DNA of 7,097 bases from Clostridiales bacterium UBA1246 (GTDB lineage: Bacteria; Bacillota; Clostridia; Oscillospirales; Oscillospiraceae), in NCBI GenBank assembly GCA_002308315.1, contig DBWE01000137.1, forward strand, positions 2,179-9,275. The letters run 5' to 3'. This document shows positions 1-6,063 of the stretch, piece by piece. The position numbers were made by a program, and so were the translations under genes. The notes under the pieces are model-generated. The model ran no database searches. It was not told where the DNA came from and was given only the letters and a program-made list of their open reading frames with translations. Every line of letters starts with the position of its first letter. Positions within the stretch are counted from its first letter, which is position 1.

Positions 1-71
1 CAGCCGCAGAGAGCGGCGAGAATGATCACTGCCATCAGCAGAGCGGCGGCCGATCTTATTGTTCTCTTCAT
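1..71 (-). CDS. Probable lipoprotein, N-terminal fragment (runs off the left edge)
   Basis: Only the first 23 codons are present, reading MKRTIRSAAALLMAVIILAALCG before the window ends in the middle of a TG- codon that would be Cys or Trp. This is a classic secretion signal: a basic start (K2, R3, R6), then a hydrophobic stretch at about residues 8-21. If the cut codon is Cys, the end reads L-C-G-C, an acceptable lipobox for lipid attachment and membrane anchoring. The ATG at 69-71 follows an AGGAGG at 77-82 with 5-nt spacing, and a promoter lies at 122-150, so the start is well supported. Such proteins in clostridia are often solute-binding lipoproteins of transporters, but nothing of the mature domain is visible, so the function is unknown. 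The gene is transcribed divergently from the glycosidase-like gene at 362. Confidence 0.72.
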   Translation of the reverse strand, partial: MKRTIRSAAALLMAVIILAALCG

Positions 72-120
72 GATATCCTCCTGATCTGCATTATTTTTTA
101 CGAAAGTTTCAATATGCGCT

Positions 121-161
121 CATTTTACACTATCATATGCCCGATTTCAAGAGTGTAAATG
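121..161. repeat. Inverted repeat flanking the -35 region (possible operator)
   Basis: The left arm at 121-131 reads CATTTTACACT and the right arm at 152-161 reads AGTGTAAATG. They are reverse complements apart from one missing A, with 20 bp between them. Arm centres are about 31 bp apart, roughly three helical turns, so a protein dimer or pair of dimers could bind one face. One arm covers the -10 box of the lipoprotein promoter and the other lies just upstream of its -35 box. No regulator is identified, so calling it an operator is inference. Confidence 0.4.
122..150 (-). promoter_or_regulatory. Sigma-70-type promoter for the lipoprotein gene
   Basis: On the minus strand there is a TTGAAA (145-150), a spacer of exactly 17 bp, and a TAAAAT (122-127). 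Both boxes differ from consensus at one position. Transcription would start near 115, giving a leader of about 45 nt before the ATG at 71. The -10 box lies inside one arm of the inverted repeat at 121-161. Confidence 0.65.
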
Positions 162-260
162 AATAAAACCCCGGTCAGGCATTCATTTTCCGGTCTCCCG
201 CCCGCGAAGGGCCATCCCGAGCCCGTTTTTTCGTACGTATCGTTTTTTTCGGATTTTTAC

Positions 261-290
261 TATACAAGGCAGCCCGTAGTGTGGTAAAAT
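261..290 (+). promoter_or_regulatory. Candidate extended -10 promoter for the glycosidase-like gene
   Basis: An extended -10 element, TGG followed by TAAAAT, lies at 282-290. A weak -35, TATACA at 261-266 (4 of 6 matches), sits 18 bp upstream. Transcription would start near 297, about 65 nt before the ATG at 362. T-tracts at 226-231 and 243-249 lie upstream and could act as curvature or UP-like sequence. The -10 box is bracketed by GTGT (279-282) and ACAC (292-295). Confidence 0.45.
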
Positions 291-306
291 GACACAAAAA
301 CAAATG

Positions 307-326
307 CCCGCTCCCGCGGGAACGGG
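307..326 (+). promoter_or_regulatory. GC-rich palindrome in the 5' leader of the glycosidase-like gene
   Basis: The 20-bp sequence CCCGCTCCCGCGGGAACGGG is a palindrome apart from one mismatched pair (C311 with A322). In RNA it could form a short stable hairpin with a CGCG loop. It ends 21 nt before the GGAGG at 348-352. No T-tract follows, so it does not look like a terminator. It could be a DNA operator just downstream of the promoter, or a leader structure affecting translation or RNA stability. Neither role is shown by the sequence. Confidence 0.35.
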
Positions 327-361
327 ACGGGGCAAAAACTCTTGATCGGAGGTTTCGGAAC

Positions 362-1987
362 ATGCGCCTTGATCTGACCGCCATTCATTTCGGAAAACAC
401 ATGTCGCGGCACATGATATACGAGGAGACCGGCGCCGACGGCAGCGGCATCGAAAAGGGCCTTTATCTCGCTCTCGCTTCGGAGAGCAGCAGTCTTTTCG
501 GAGGAGCTTCCGCGCGCGCCAAGGGCTTTCTGCGCATAGCGCCTCTTTACGGCGGCGAGGAAGCCGCCTACGGCTATTCCGCCTCTCCTTCCCTGGTGGA
601 GCTCAATTCCTCCGGCGGGCATATCCGTTTCGCGATAGACGGTGACTCCGTCCTGCGCATCGAGGGCAAGGGCCTCGCCCTGCGCCTCGTCGGCAGGCTC
701 AGCTTCGGTGAGAACGCCAACAGGCACGATATGGGCGCGGAGATATCCCTCGGCTCGACGCGCTATCTCATCACCGCCATGAAGGGCAGCGTCAGTCTGG
801 ACACTCAGTGGGATCTGCGGGCGCTGCGCTCGTCCGACCCGGTCATCACCGTTGAGCCGGACGCGGACGGCTGCTTCTCCGCCGCGATATACGACACCGA
901 CGGCGCCTACGTCCTGCCCGCCCTCAGCGCGTCCTTGGACGAATGCGCCGACCGGTCTCAGCGCGAGTTCCAGGAATTCTTCAACGGTCTTACCGCGCCC
1001 GATTACGGCATAGGCGAGCTGAGCGACCTTGCGGCATATTCTCTTTGGACCGGTTTTCTCCCCTGCGGAGGAAAAAAGCGTCTCTGCTCGGACAAGATGA
1101 GCGGCCTGACCTTTACCGCCCCCGAACAGGCGCTCGCGACCCTGCCTCTGAAAAACGCCGAGACGGTGTGCGATCTCATCGACGCCCTTCTTTCCTCTGC
1201 GCAGCCGAGCGGATTTCTGCCCGCCTCGGTCTCCGGCTCCTCCACGCTCTATGAGGCGGCCCCGCCCCTGTACGGCTGGGCTCTGAGACGCGTGGTGCAG
1301 AGCGGGGAGTTCGGCAGCGTGCCCCGCGAGAAGTTAGCGGCACTCTACGACCATATGTCCCGCACGGTCGGGTGGTGGCAGAAGGAACGCCTTGCCGACA
1401 ACGGCCTGTTCTATTACGCCTTCCCCCATGAATGCGGCTGGCCGCACGAGGACATTTTCCCCGACGTCGCTCCCGTGGCTTCGCCGGATCTGAACGCGTA
1501 CATGGTCATGTGCGCCGACTGCCTGTGCAAGCTCGCCGTGCTGCTCTACAAGGCGGAGGACGCCGCGAAGTGGGCGGCGCTGAGCAAAAAACAGCTCAGG
1601 CTCATGGACGAGCTTCTCCGGAGCGGCGAAAAATACGCCTGCATGAACGTACTTACCGGTGAAAAATACTTCCCGGACAGTCTGCTTTGCCTCGTACCCC
1701 TCGCTCTCGGCAAGCTGCTGCCGGAGGACAACGCCCGCGCTCTCGGCAGGCTTGCCGCCTGCTCCGTGGACAGAGGATGCGATCTTCTTCTCAGCAGCAT
1801 CATCGCCAACGGTCTGCTGGACTGCGATCTCGGCGCCACCGCGGAGCAGATCGCCATAGACATGATCTCCTCCTGCCTCGAAAAGGGCGTTACCCGGGAT
1901 CCCTCCCGTCCCGCCCCGGCAGGAGCGAAGTATACTCCCGCCGCCTGCGCCTGCCTGCTGTATCTGAGCAGCCGCGTGGTGGCCTGA
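362..1987 (+). CDS. Six-hairpin glycosidase-like protein (GH63/GH37-like fold), catalytic residues apparently degenerate
   Basis: This 541-residue protein has no signal peptide or membrane segment, so it is probably cytoplasmic. The N-terminal half (about 1-190) looks beta-rich, like the sandwich domain preceding many (alpha/alpha)6 barrels. The C-terminal part (about 215-540) carries barrel landmarks: an SGL...ALA helix start (247-259), a G-x-LPAS turn followed by EAAPPLYGWAL (298-308), DNGLFYY with HECGW (346-360), and PDLNAY (375-380). In GH63/GH37 enzymes the matching GW motif is followed by the acid catalyst Asp. Here residue 361 is Pro, with E363 and D364 nearby. The WRGPvW and late Glu-containing motifs are also not seen. 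It may therefore be an altered or non-catalytic family member, or my motif alignment may be off. The ATG follows GGAGG (348-352) with 9-nt spacing. The gene is monocistronic, ending in the terminator at 2005. Fold assignment is moderately sure; substrate unknown. Confidence 0.6.
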   Translation: MRLDLTAIHFGKHMSRHMIYEETGADGSGIEKGLYLALASESSSLFGGASARAKGFLRIAPLYGGEEAAYGYSASPSLVELNSSGGHIRFAIDGDSVLRIEGKGLALRLVGRLSFGENANRHDMGAEISLGSTRYLITAMKGSVSLDTQWDLRALRSSDPVITVEPDADGCFSAAIYDTDGAYVLPALSASLDECADRSQREFQEFFNGLTAPDYGIGELSDLAAYSLWTGFLPCGGKKRLCSDKMSGLTFTAPEQALATLPLKNAETVCDLIDALLSSAQPSGFLPASVSGSSTLYEAAPPLYGWALRRVVQSGEFGSVPREKLAALYDHMSRTVGWWQKERLADNGLFYYAFPHECGWPHEDIFPDVAPVASPDLNAYMVMCADCLCKLAVLLYKAEDAAKWAALSKKQLRLMDELLRSGEKYACMNVLTGEKYFPDSLLCLVPLALGKLLPEDNARALGRLAACSVDRGCDLLLSSIIANGLLDCDLGATAEQIAIDMISSCLEKGVTRDPSRPAPAGAKYTPAACACLLYLSSRVVA

Positions 1988-2004
1988 TAATTCCCCGTGA
2001 TCGG

Positions 2005-2042
2005 TGCGGCAAGGTCCGAAAACGGACCTTGCCGCAGTTTTA
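2005..2042 (+). terminator. Rho-independent terminator of the glycosidase-like gene
   Basis: A perfect 14-bp stem pairs 2005-2018 with 2023-2036 around an AAAA loop, and is followed by GTTTTAT. It begins 17 nt after the TGA stop at 1985-1987. The T-tract overlaps the stop codon (2040-2042) of the convergent gap gene. On the minus strand no T-tract follows the stem, so it is mainly a plus-strand terminator, though the hairpin may also stabilise the 3' end of the gap message. Confidence 0.88.
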
Positions 2043-3038
2043 TAACCGTGACATATATTTTATCATGTCGAGGCAGCGCATGGCGTAACCTGCCTCATTG
2101 TCGTACCAGGCTATGAGCTTCATGAAGCCCTCGTTCAGCGCGAGCCCTGCGCCGGCGTCGAAAACGCAGCTGTGAACGTCGCTCTTTACGTCCGAGGAAA
2201 CGAGCTTATCCTCGGTATAGCGTATTATTCCCTTCATTTCCTCCTTCGCCGCGCTTTCCAGCGCGTGACATATCTCGGCGTAGGGCGCGTGCCTTTTCAG
2301 GCTCACCGTCAGATCCACCGCCGAAACGTCAGTCACCGGCACCCGCAGAGCTATGCCGGTGAGTCTTCCCGCAAGCTCCGGCAGCACCTTCCCCACCGCC
2401 TTTGCCGCCCCGGTGGAGGCGGGTATTATATTTTCCATGGCCGAGCGGCCCGCCCTCAGATCCTTTATCGAGACGCCGTCCACGGTCTTCTGTGTGGCGG
2501 TGACCGCGTGGACGGTGGTCATGAGGGCGTTTTCCACGCCGAAGGCGTCGTTTATCACCTTCGCCAGCGGCGCGAGGCAGTTCGTCGTACACGAAGCGTT
2601 TGACACTACGCGCATGTCTCCCGTCAGCTTTTGGTGATTTACTCCCATCACGAACATCGGCGCGTCCTTTGACGGCGCGCTTATCAGCACCTTTTCCGCG
2701 CCTGCCGCGATATGTCCTTCCGCCTTCTCCGCGCCGGTAAACAGTCCCGTAGCCTCCAGGACGTATCTCGCCCCCGCGCGTTTCCACGGTATCTCCTCCG
2801 GGCGGCAGCAGGCCGACACGTACACCGGCCTCCCGTTTACCATCAGTCTGTCCCCGTCGGCATACGCGTCCCCGTCCATGATCCCGTGAACGGAGTCGTG
2901 CATAAGCAGATAAGCCATGCCCTCCGGGCTCAGGAAGGGATCGTTCACCGCCGTTACGCGCACGTCGTCCCGCCCTTCCGCAAGCCTCAGCGCCAGACGG
3001 CCTATGCGTCCGAACCCGTTTATTCCTATCTCCGTCAT
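2040..3038 (-). CDS. gap: Glyceraldehyde-3-phosphate dehydrogenase
   Basis: This is a full-length, 332-residue cytoplasmic GAPDH, the usual length. It converts glyceraldehyde-3-phosphate, NAD+ and phosphate to 1,3-bisphosphoglycerate in glycolysis, and runs in reverse in gluconeogenesis. The Rossmann start [10 protein letters not shown] is at residues 5-14. N32-D33 ends the second strand, the pattern of NAD-preferring enzymes. The catalytic [16 protein letters not shown] has C150, with its partner H177 in [16 protein letters not shown]232 lies in the phosphate site, and the C-terminal [10 protein letters not shown] (311-320) is typical, with Ala where E. coli GapA has Thr. One mild oddity is [13 protein letters not shown] where many enzymes have VPTPNVSVVDLTV. 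An AAGGA at 3046-3050 sits 7 nt before the ATG. No phosphoglycerate kinase or triose-phosphate isomerase gene is adjacent. A terminator upstream isolates it from the operon, so it should have its own promoter, which is weakly defined (possible -10 at 3094-3099). Confidence 0.97.
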   Translation of the reverse strand: MTEIGINGFGRIGRLALRLAEGRDDVRVTAVNDPFLSPEGMAYLLMHDSVHGIMDGDAYADGDRLMVNGRPVYVSACCRPEEIPWKRAGARYVLEATGLFTGAEKAEGHIAAGAEKVLISAPSKDAPMFVMGVNHQKLTGDMRVVSNASCTTNCLAPLAKVINDAFGVENALMTTVHAVTATQKTVDGVSIKDLRAGRSAMENIIPASTGAAKAVGKVLPELAGRLTGIALRVPVTDVSAVDLTVSLKRHAPYAEICHALESAAKEEMKGIIRYTEDKLVSSDVKSDVHSCVFDAGAGLALNEGFMKLIAWYDNEAGYAMRCLDMIKYMSRL

Positions 3039-3107
3039 GCCCTTTTCCTTTCCTTAAAGAAGAATACCATAAGTATTTCCCGAAAAAGGCCGCATAATAC
3101 CGCCCGC

Positions 3108-3147
3108 AAAAGAAATCTCCGGCAAAGTCCTCTGACTGTGCCGGAGA
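3108..3147 (-). terminator. Intrinsic terminator of the aldolase-transporter-cupin operon
   Basis: On the minus strand, 7 nt after the cupin stop codon, a 9-bp stem (3139-3147 with 3116-3124) is capped by a further 4-bp stem (3134-3137 with 3126-3129) after one mismatch. It is followed by TTTCTTTT (3108-3115). An A-run (3151-3155) precedes it, so the plus strand also has a short T-tract and the element could act in both directions. It separates the operon from gap. Confidence 0.82.
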
Positions 3148-3154
3148 AGCTTTT

Positions 3155-3616
3155 TCATTTGTACACGTCGCCGCCGTTATATCGGCCGTCCGTTATCACG
3201 GAAAAATGGAATATCGGTCTGTCCACGCGCAAAATGCGCATGGGATTATGCCTGACGTTCGGTGGAATGAAGATCATCGTGGAGCGCGTCAGCCTGCGCT
3301 GCTCGCCCTCGACGGTGAAAACGATCTCTCCGCCCAGCTCGTAGGGATCGTCCGGATCGGAGCCGAAAAAGCCTATGAGCTCTTCGCAGCCGTGGCTGTG
3401 CTCGTCGAATATCGGATCCCGCTGCGGCACGGCGGCGTACCATGCGGTATTCATCTGGAACGCGCCGGGGCAAACGTCGCCGTCCATCCACAGTATGCGC
3501 CTGGCAAAGCCGTCGTATATTTTTTTGAATTCCTCCGTCGCCATGCCGTCCGGATAACGCAGGTCCTGAACGAAGTATCCGGCGAAGCGGCCGCCCTCCG
3601 TGTTGTCGTATATCAT
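3155..3616 (-). CDS. Small cupin-domain protein, last gene of the operon
   Basis: This is a 153-residue, single-domain cupin without signal peptide. The first metal-binding motif reads DEHSHGCEELIGFFG (71-85), supplying H73, H75 and E79. The second is FIPPNVRHNP (116-125), supplying H123, so all four usual metal ligands are present. The insert DPDDPYELGGE (87-97) and the ending VDRPIFHFSV (131-140) resemble a group of uncharacterised cupins from anaerobes that I recall but cannot name more exactly. Such proteins may be metal-dependent enzymes (isomerase, decarboxylase, dioxygenase-like) or ligand sensors; the reaction here is unknown. The ATG at 3614-3616 overlaps the upstream TGA as ATGA, and an AAGGGGG (3624-3630) lies 7 nt before it, indicating translational coupling to the transporter. 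A longer open frame continues upstream but only shadows the transporter gene. Confidence 0.85.
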   Translation of the reverse strand: MIYDNTEGGRFAGYFVQDLRYPDGMATEEFKKIYDGFARRILWMDGDVCPGAFQMNTAWYAAVPQRDPIFDEHSHGCEELIGFFGSDPDDPYELGGEIVFTVEGEQRRLTRSTMIFIPPNVRHNPMRILRVDRPIFHFSVITDGRYNGGDVYK

Positions 3617-4839
3617 TTTTTTGCCCCCTTCTTTCCCGCGTGATCGTATACCGGCAGCATTATCAGCGGCACGGCGCAGCCTGCCGCCGCTATGATGAAC
3701 GCCGCGGTATAATTGCCCGTTTCGGCGCCCGCCGCGCTGACCGTGTTGGAAATCACGGTGAACAGCGGCGCGGACACGCCGAGGAACATAAAGGCCATGC
3801 CGTAGTTCGTCGCGGAATATTTCACGCCGAAGGAATCGGAGGCCATGGCGGGGAAGATGCCCGCCGGGCCGGAATAGCCCGCCACTATCAGCAGCACCGC
3901 CGCGATATACAGCCAGCCTCTCGCGAAGGTCATGCAGACCGACGCCGCCAGCGTCACCAGCGTGAGCACCCATATCGTCACGGCGCGCCCCGCGCGGTCG
4001 GAGGCCGCGGCGGCGATCAGCCTGGATATCGCCGAGGCCACTCCGGTCAGCGATACCGTCAGCGTTGCCATGCTTTCCGAAAGCCCCCTTGCCGCGGCAA
4101 GAGTCTTCACGCGGGGTATTATCATCATATACGCCGCGGGAAGGAACAGCAGCGACAGGGCGAGACACCAGAATTTGAGGGTGCGCAGCGTTTCCCTCGG
4201 CGTATACTGTCTGCCCCCGCTGCCGCCGCCCGCCGCGGCGAGCCCGTCAAGGTATTCCCGTCCGGGATTTTTTACGAACAGGGACGCGAGCACGACGAGC
4301 ACGGGAAAGGTGAAGGCAAGTATGCGGAAGGTCGGGGTAAGACCGCGTACGTTTATCAGGGCGGTTATCAGCGGCGCCGTCACGGTGGCGCTCAGGCCGA
4401 AGGCGCACACGGAAATGCCCGTGGCGAAGCCCCTTTTATGCGGAAACCATCTTTGTATGCAGTTGAGGGCCGAGGAATAAGTAAAGCCCGTGCCCGTCCC
4501 GGCTACCGCGCCGTAGGTAAGATACACCGACCATACGGGCATCCCTTCCCTTACGGTATACGAGCTTGCAAGCAGTCCCGCGCAGAACAGCGCCCCGCCC
4601 GCCGCGGCGACCCTTCCGGGGCCGAAGCGGTCCGTAAGCGCCCCTCCGGCAAAGGAGCCCAGCACATACATGAATATGACCGCCGACGACACCATCGTCA
4701 CCGACGGCGCGCTCCATCCGCACTCGTCCGTCACCGGCTTCTGGAACACGCTCCACAGATATACCATGCCCACGCTGAACATGCATACGAGGCATGCCGC
4801 CACGGCCGAAAGGCTGACTTTGTTTTTTTCTCCGCTCAA
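3613..4839 (-). CDS. Major facilitator transporter, oxalate/formate antiporter (OFA) family
   Basis: This 408-residue inner-membrane protein has about 12 hydrophobic segments (roughly 11-33, 47-68, 76-95, 102-124, 138-160, 170-189, 222-243, 256-278, 288-304, 310-332, 345-368, 378-397). Family marks include GMVYLWSVFQKPV (24-36), the loop 2-3 signature GGALTDRFGPGR (65-76), GTGTGFTYSSALNCIQRWFPHKRGFATG (split across 114-141), and the central NPGREYL...ETLRTLKFW link (191-224). OFA carriers exchange or import small carboxylates such as oxalate, formate or pyruvate. R273 in segment 8 may match the substrate-binding Arg of OxlT, but I see no Lys in segment 11, where OxlT has its second key residue, so oxalate is not assured. 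The start is TTG, with AAAGGAG at 4851-4857. It follows the aldolase gene by 16 nt and overlaps the cupin start by 4 nt. Confidence 0.9.
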   Translation of the reverse strand: MSGEKNKVSLSAVAACLVCMFSVGMVYLWSVFQKPVTDECGWSAPSVTMVSSAVIFMYVLGSFAGGALTDRFGPGRVAAAGGALFCAGLLASSYTVREGMPVWSVYLTYGAVAGTGTGFTYSSALNCIQRWFPHKRGFATGISVCAFGLSATVTAPLITALINVRGLTPTFRILAFTFPVLVVLASLFVKNPGREYLDGLAAAGGGSGGRQYTPRETLRTLKFWCLALSLLFLPAAYMMIIPRVKTLAAARGLSESMATLTVSLTGVASAISRLIAAAASDRAGRAVTIWVLTLVTLAASVCMTFARGWLYIAAVLLIVAGYSGPAGIFPAMASDSFGVKYSATNYGMAFMFLGVSAPLFTVISNTVSAAGAETGNYTAAFIIAAAGCAVPLIMLPVYDHAGKKGAKK

Positions 4840-4857
4840 TTCGATCTTATCTCCTTT
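4837..4857 (-). promoter_or_regulatory. Ribosome binding site deciding a TTG start for the transporter
   Basis: AAAGGAG at 4851-4857 overlaps the stop codon of the aldolase gene (4856-4858). It is 11 nt from the TTG at 4837-4839, the only usual start codon in frame near it; the next ATG in frame is about 20 codons in, inside the first membrane segment. A TTG start with long spacing suggests lower transporter yield than its neighbours and possible reinitiation after the aldolase stop. Confidence 0.7.
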
Positions 4858-5887
4858 ACAGCCCCGCGAGGATCGCGTCGAGCGCCTCGATATCCTCCGG
4901 CGTCGTGGACGGGTCCGCCGCGAAACGCACGACGCTGTGCTCCGCGTCCGGCTTTTCCCAAAGCGTCAGTACGACTTCCTTCGTCAGCTTTTCCAGGCGG
5001 CTGTTCTCGATGAGTATAAACTGCTGATTTGTGGGCGAGTCTATATAAAAACGGAAGCCCCGCGCCGCGAGCACGCCTCTGAGCAGCTCCGTCATCTCCA
5101 TGACGCGGCGGCTAATGCGCAGATACAGTCCGTCGGTGAACAGCGCGTCGAACTGCGCTCCCAGCAGTCTGCCCTTGGCCGGCAGAGCGCCCTTCTGCTT
5201 CACCGTGGTGAAAAAGTGCTCCGGCGCGCCCTTGGGGAAGACCAGGGCTTCCCCGCACAGGGCTCCTACCTTGGTTCCGCCTATGTAAAAGGCCCCGCAC
5301 AGCCGCGCGATATCCTCGAGCCCCGCGTCGGCAGCCGGGCTGGCAAGGGCGTAACCCAGCCTCGCCCCGTCCATATACAGGGTAAGGGAATACTCCCCGC
5401 ATACCGCCGACAGGCTTTCCAGCTCTCCGAGACTGTATATCGTGCCGTATTCCGTGGGCTGCGATATGTACACCGCCCCGGGAAAAACCATGTGCTCACG
5501 GCTTTCATCGCCGTAAAAGTCGCCGAGCCACGCCTTCAGCGTGCCGGCGTCGAGCCTGCCCTCCCGGCCGGGCAGCGTTATCACCTTATGGCCGCCGCTT
5601 TCCACCGCGCCGGCCTCGTGAACGCTTATATGCCCGGTCTGCGCGGCGATGACGCCCTCGTAGCCCTTCAGCAGCGCGGACAGCGCGACGGAATTTGTCT
5701 GCGTGCCGCCCATGAGGAAGAATATTTCCGCCTCCGGACAGCCGCAGGCGCGGCGTATCTTCTCCTTTGCCCTTTCGCACAGGCGGTCCTCGCCGTACCC
5801 CGGCAGCTTTTCGTCATTGGTGTCCAGCAGAGCCTTAAGCAGCTCGGGATGCGCCCCGGTCGAATAATCGTTTGCAAAATACAGCAT
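4856..5887 (-). CDS. Threonine-aldolase-family PLP enzyme (beta-eliminating lyase superfamily)
   Basis: This 343-residue cytoplasmic, fold-type I PLP enzyme resembles low-specificity L-threonine aldolases (LtaE type), which split threonine or allo-threonine to glycine and acetaldehyde. Visible landmarks are YGED (31-34), the cofactor phosphate loop GGTQTN (60-65), the ring-stacking H86 in GHISVHEAGA, the pyridine-binding D173 with R176 in YMDGARLGYA, and the Schiff-base lysine K206 in GGTKVGAL. The N terminus FANDYSTGAHPELL differs from the LRSDTVT start of E. coli LtaE. It belongs to a distinct branch, so another beta-hydroxy amino acid could be the substrate. I chose the ATG at 5885-5887 because AAGGAG (5895-5900) lies 7 nt upstream. 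A start 18 codons earlier would sit in the promoter. It is first in the operon and lies 16 nt ahead of the OFA transporter. Confidence 0.9.
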   Translation of the reverse strand: MLYFANDYSTGAHPELLKALLDTNDEKLPGYGEDRLCERAKEKIRRACGCPEAEIFFLMGGTQTNSVALSALLKGYEGVIAAQTGHISVHEAGAVESGGHKVITLPGREGRLDAGTLKAWLGDFYGDESREHMVFPGAVYISQPTEYGTIYSLGELESLSAVCGEYSLTLYMDGARLGYALASPAADAGLEDIARLCGAFYIGGTKVGALCGEALVFPKGAPEHFFTTVKQKGALPAKGRLLGAQFDALFTDGLYLRISRRVMEMTELLRGVLAARGFRFYIDSPTNQQFILIENSRLEKLTKEVVLTLWEKPDAEHSVVRFAADPSTTPEDIEALDAILAGL

Positions 5888-5912
5888 ACTTTTTCTCCTT
5901 TTCGGCCGTGTG

Positions 5913-5941
5913 ATTATATCAAACCGCCGCCGGAAAAACAA
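5913..5941 (-). promoter_or_regulatory. Sigma-70-type promoter of the aldolase-transporter-cupin operon
   Basis: On the minus strand, TTGTTT (5936-5941), a 17-bp spacer and a perfect TATAAT (5913-5918) are present. Transcription would begin near 5906, leaving a short leader of about 19 nt that contains the AAGGAG. This supports a single transcript covering all three genes to the terminator at 3108-3147. Confidence 0.75.
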
Positions 5942-5965
5942 TAAAACCCGCTCGGTTTTTATTTA

Positions 5966-5995
5966 TGTGAAGAATAACCGTTGACTTGTGAGAAA
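5966..5995 (+). repeat. Short direct repeat around the acyl-CoA ligase -35 box
   Basis: TGTGAAGAA (5966-5974) and TGTGAGAAA (5987-5995) match at 7 of 9 positions and are 21 bp apart, two helical turns. They flank the -35 box at 5981-5986 and lie between the two divergent promoters. This could be an operator for a regulator of either unit, but such short repeats can arise by chance. Confidence 0.25.
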
Positions 5996-6009
5996 AAGCG
6001 TACTATACT
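5981..6009 (+). promoter_or_regulatory. Near-consensus sigma-70-type promoter of the acyl-CoA ligase gene
   Basis: TTGACT (5981-5986), a 17-bp spacer and TATACT (6004-6009) each differ from consensus at one base. Transcription would begin near 6016, giving a leader of about 48 nt. It points away from the operon promoter at 5913-5941, and the two -35 boxes are only about 40 bp apart, so a single bound protein could affect both. Confidence 0.8.
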
Positions 6010-6063
6010 AATATAGCTATTTAACGAAAAAAAGAATTTCGACCGAACAGGAGCAACAACAAA

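Noticed and set aside
209..231. Possible plus-strand terminator: GGGC, loop, GCCC, G, T6
   Set aside because: The stem is only 4 bp and no plus-strand gene lies upstream within the window, so it is more simply a T-tract in a promoter region.
175..727. Minus-strand open frames of 69 and 155 codons over the divergent region and the start of the glycosidase-like gene
   Set aside because: They lie opposite a well-supported gene or over promoters, show Arg/Ala-rich shadow composition and have no convincing ribosome binding site.
3094..3122. Promoter for gap: TATTAT at 3094-3099 on the minus strand
   Set aside because: The -10 is plausible, but no acceptable -35 lies 16-18 bp upstream (the site falls in the terminator stem). 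An alternative TGG-TATTCT at 3061-3069 would start transcription at the ribosome binding site. I cannot place the promoter.
3155..4168. A 337-codon reading of the cupin frame extending into the transporter gene
   Set aside because: The extra N-terminal part is low-complexity Arg/Gly shadow of the transporter. The ATG at 3614-3616 has a good ribosome binding site and overlaps the transporter stop.
3640..5944. Long plus-strand open frames (457 and 424 codons) opposite the transporter and aldolase genes
   Set aside because: They are rich in Arg, His and Gln with no recognisable domain, the usual antisense shadow of GC-rich genes. The minus-strand frames carry clear family motifs.
5943..5959. 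Small hairpin AAAACC-CGCTC-GGTTTT followed by T and ATTT in the divergent region
   Set aside because: The 6-bp AT-rich stem is weak and lies upstream of both transcription starts, so it would not be transcribed by either unit as a terminator.
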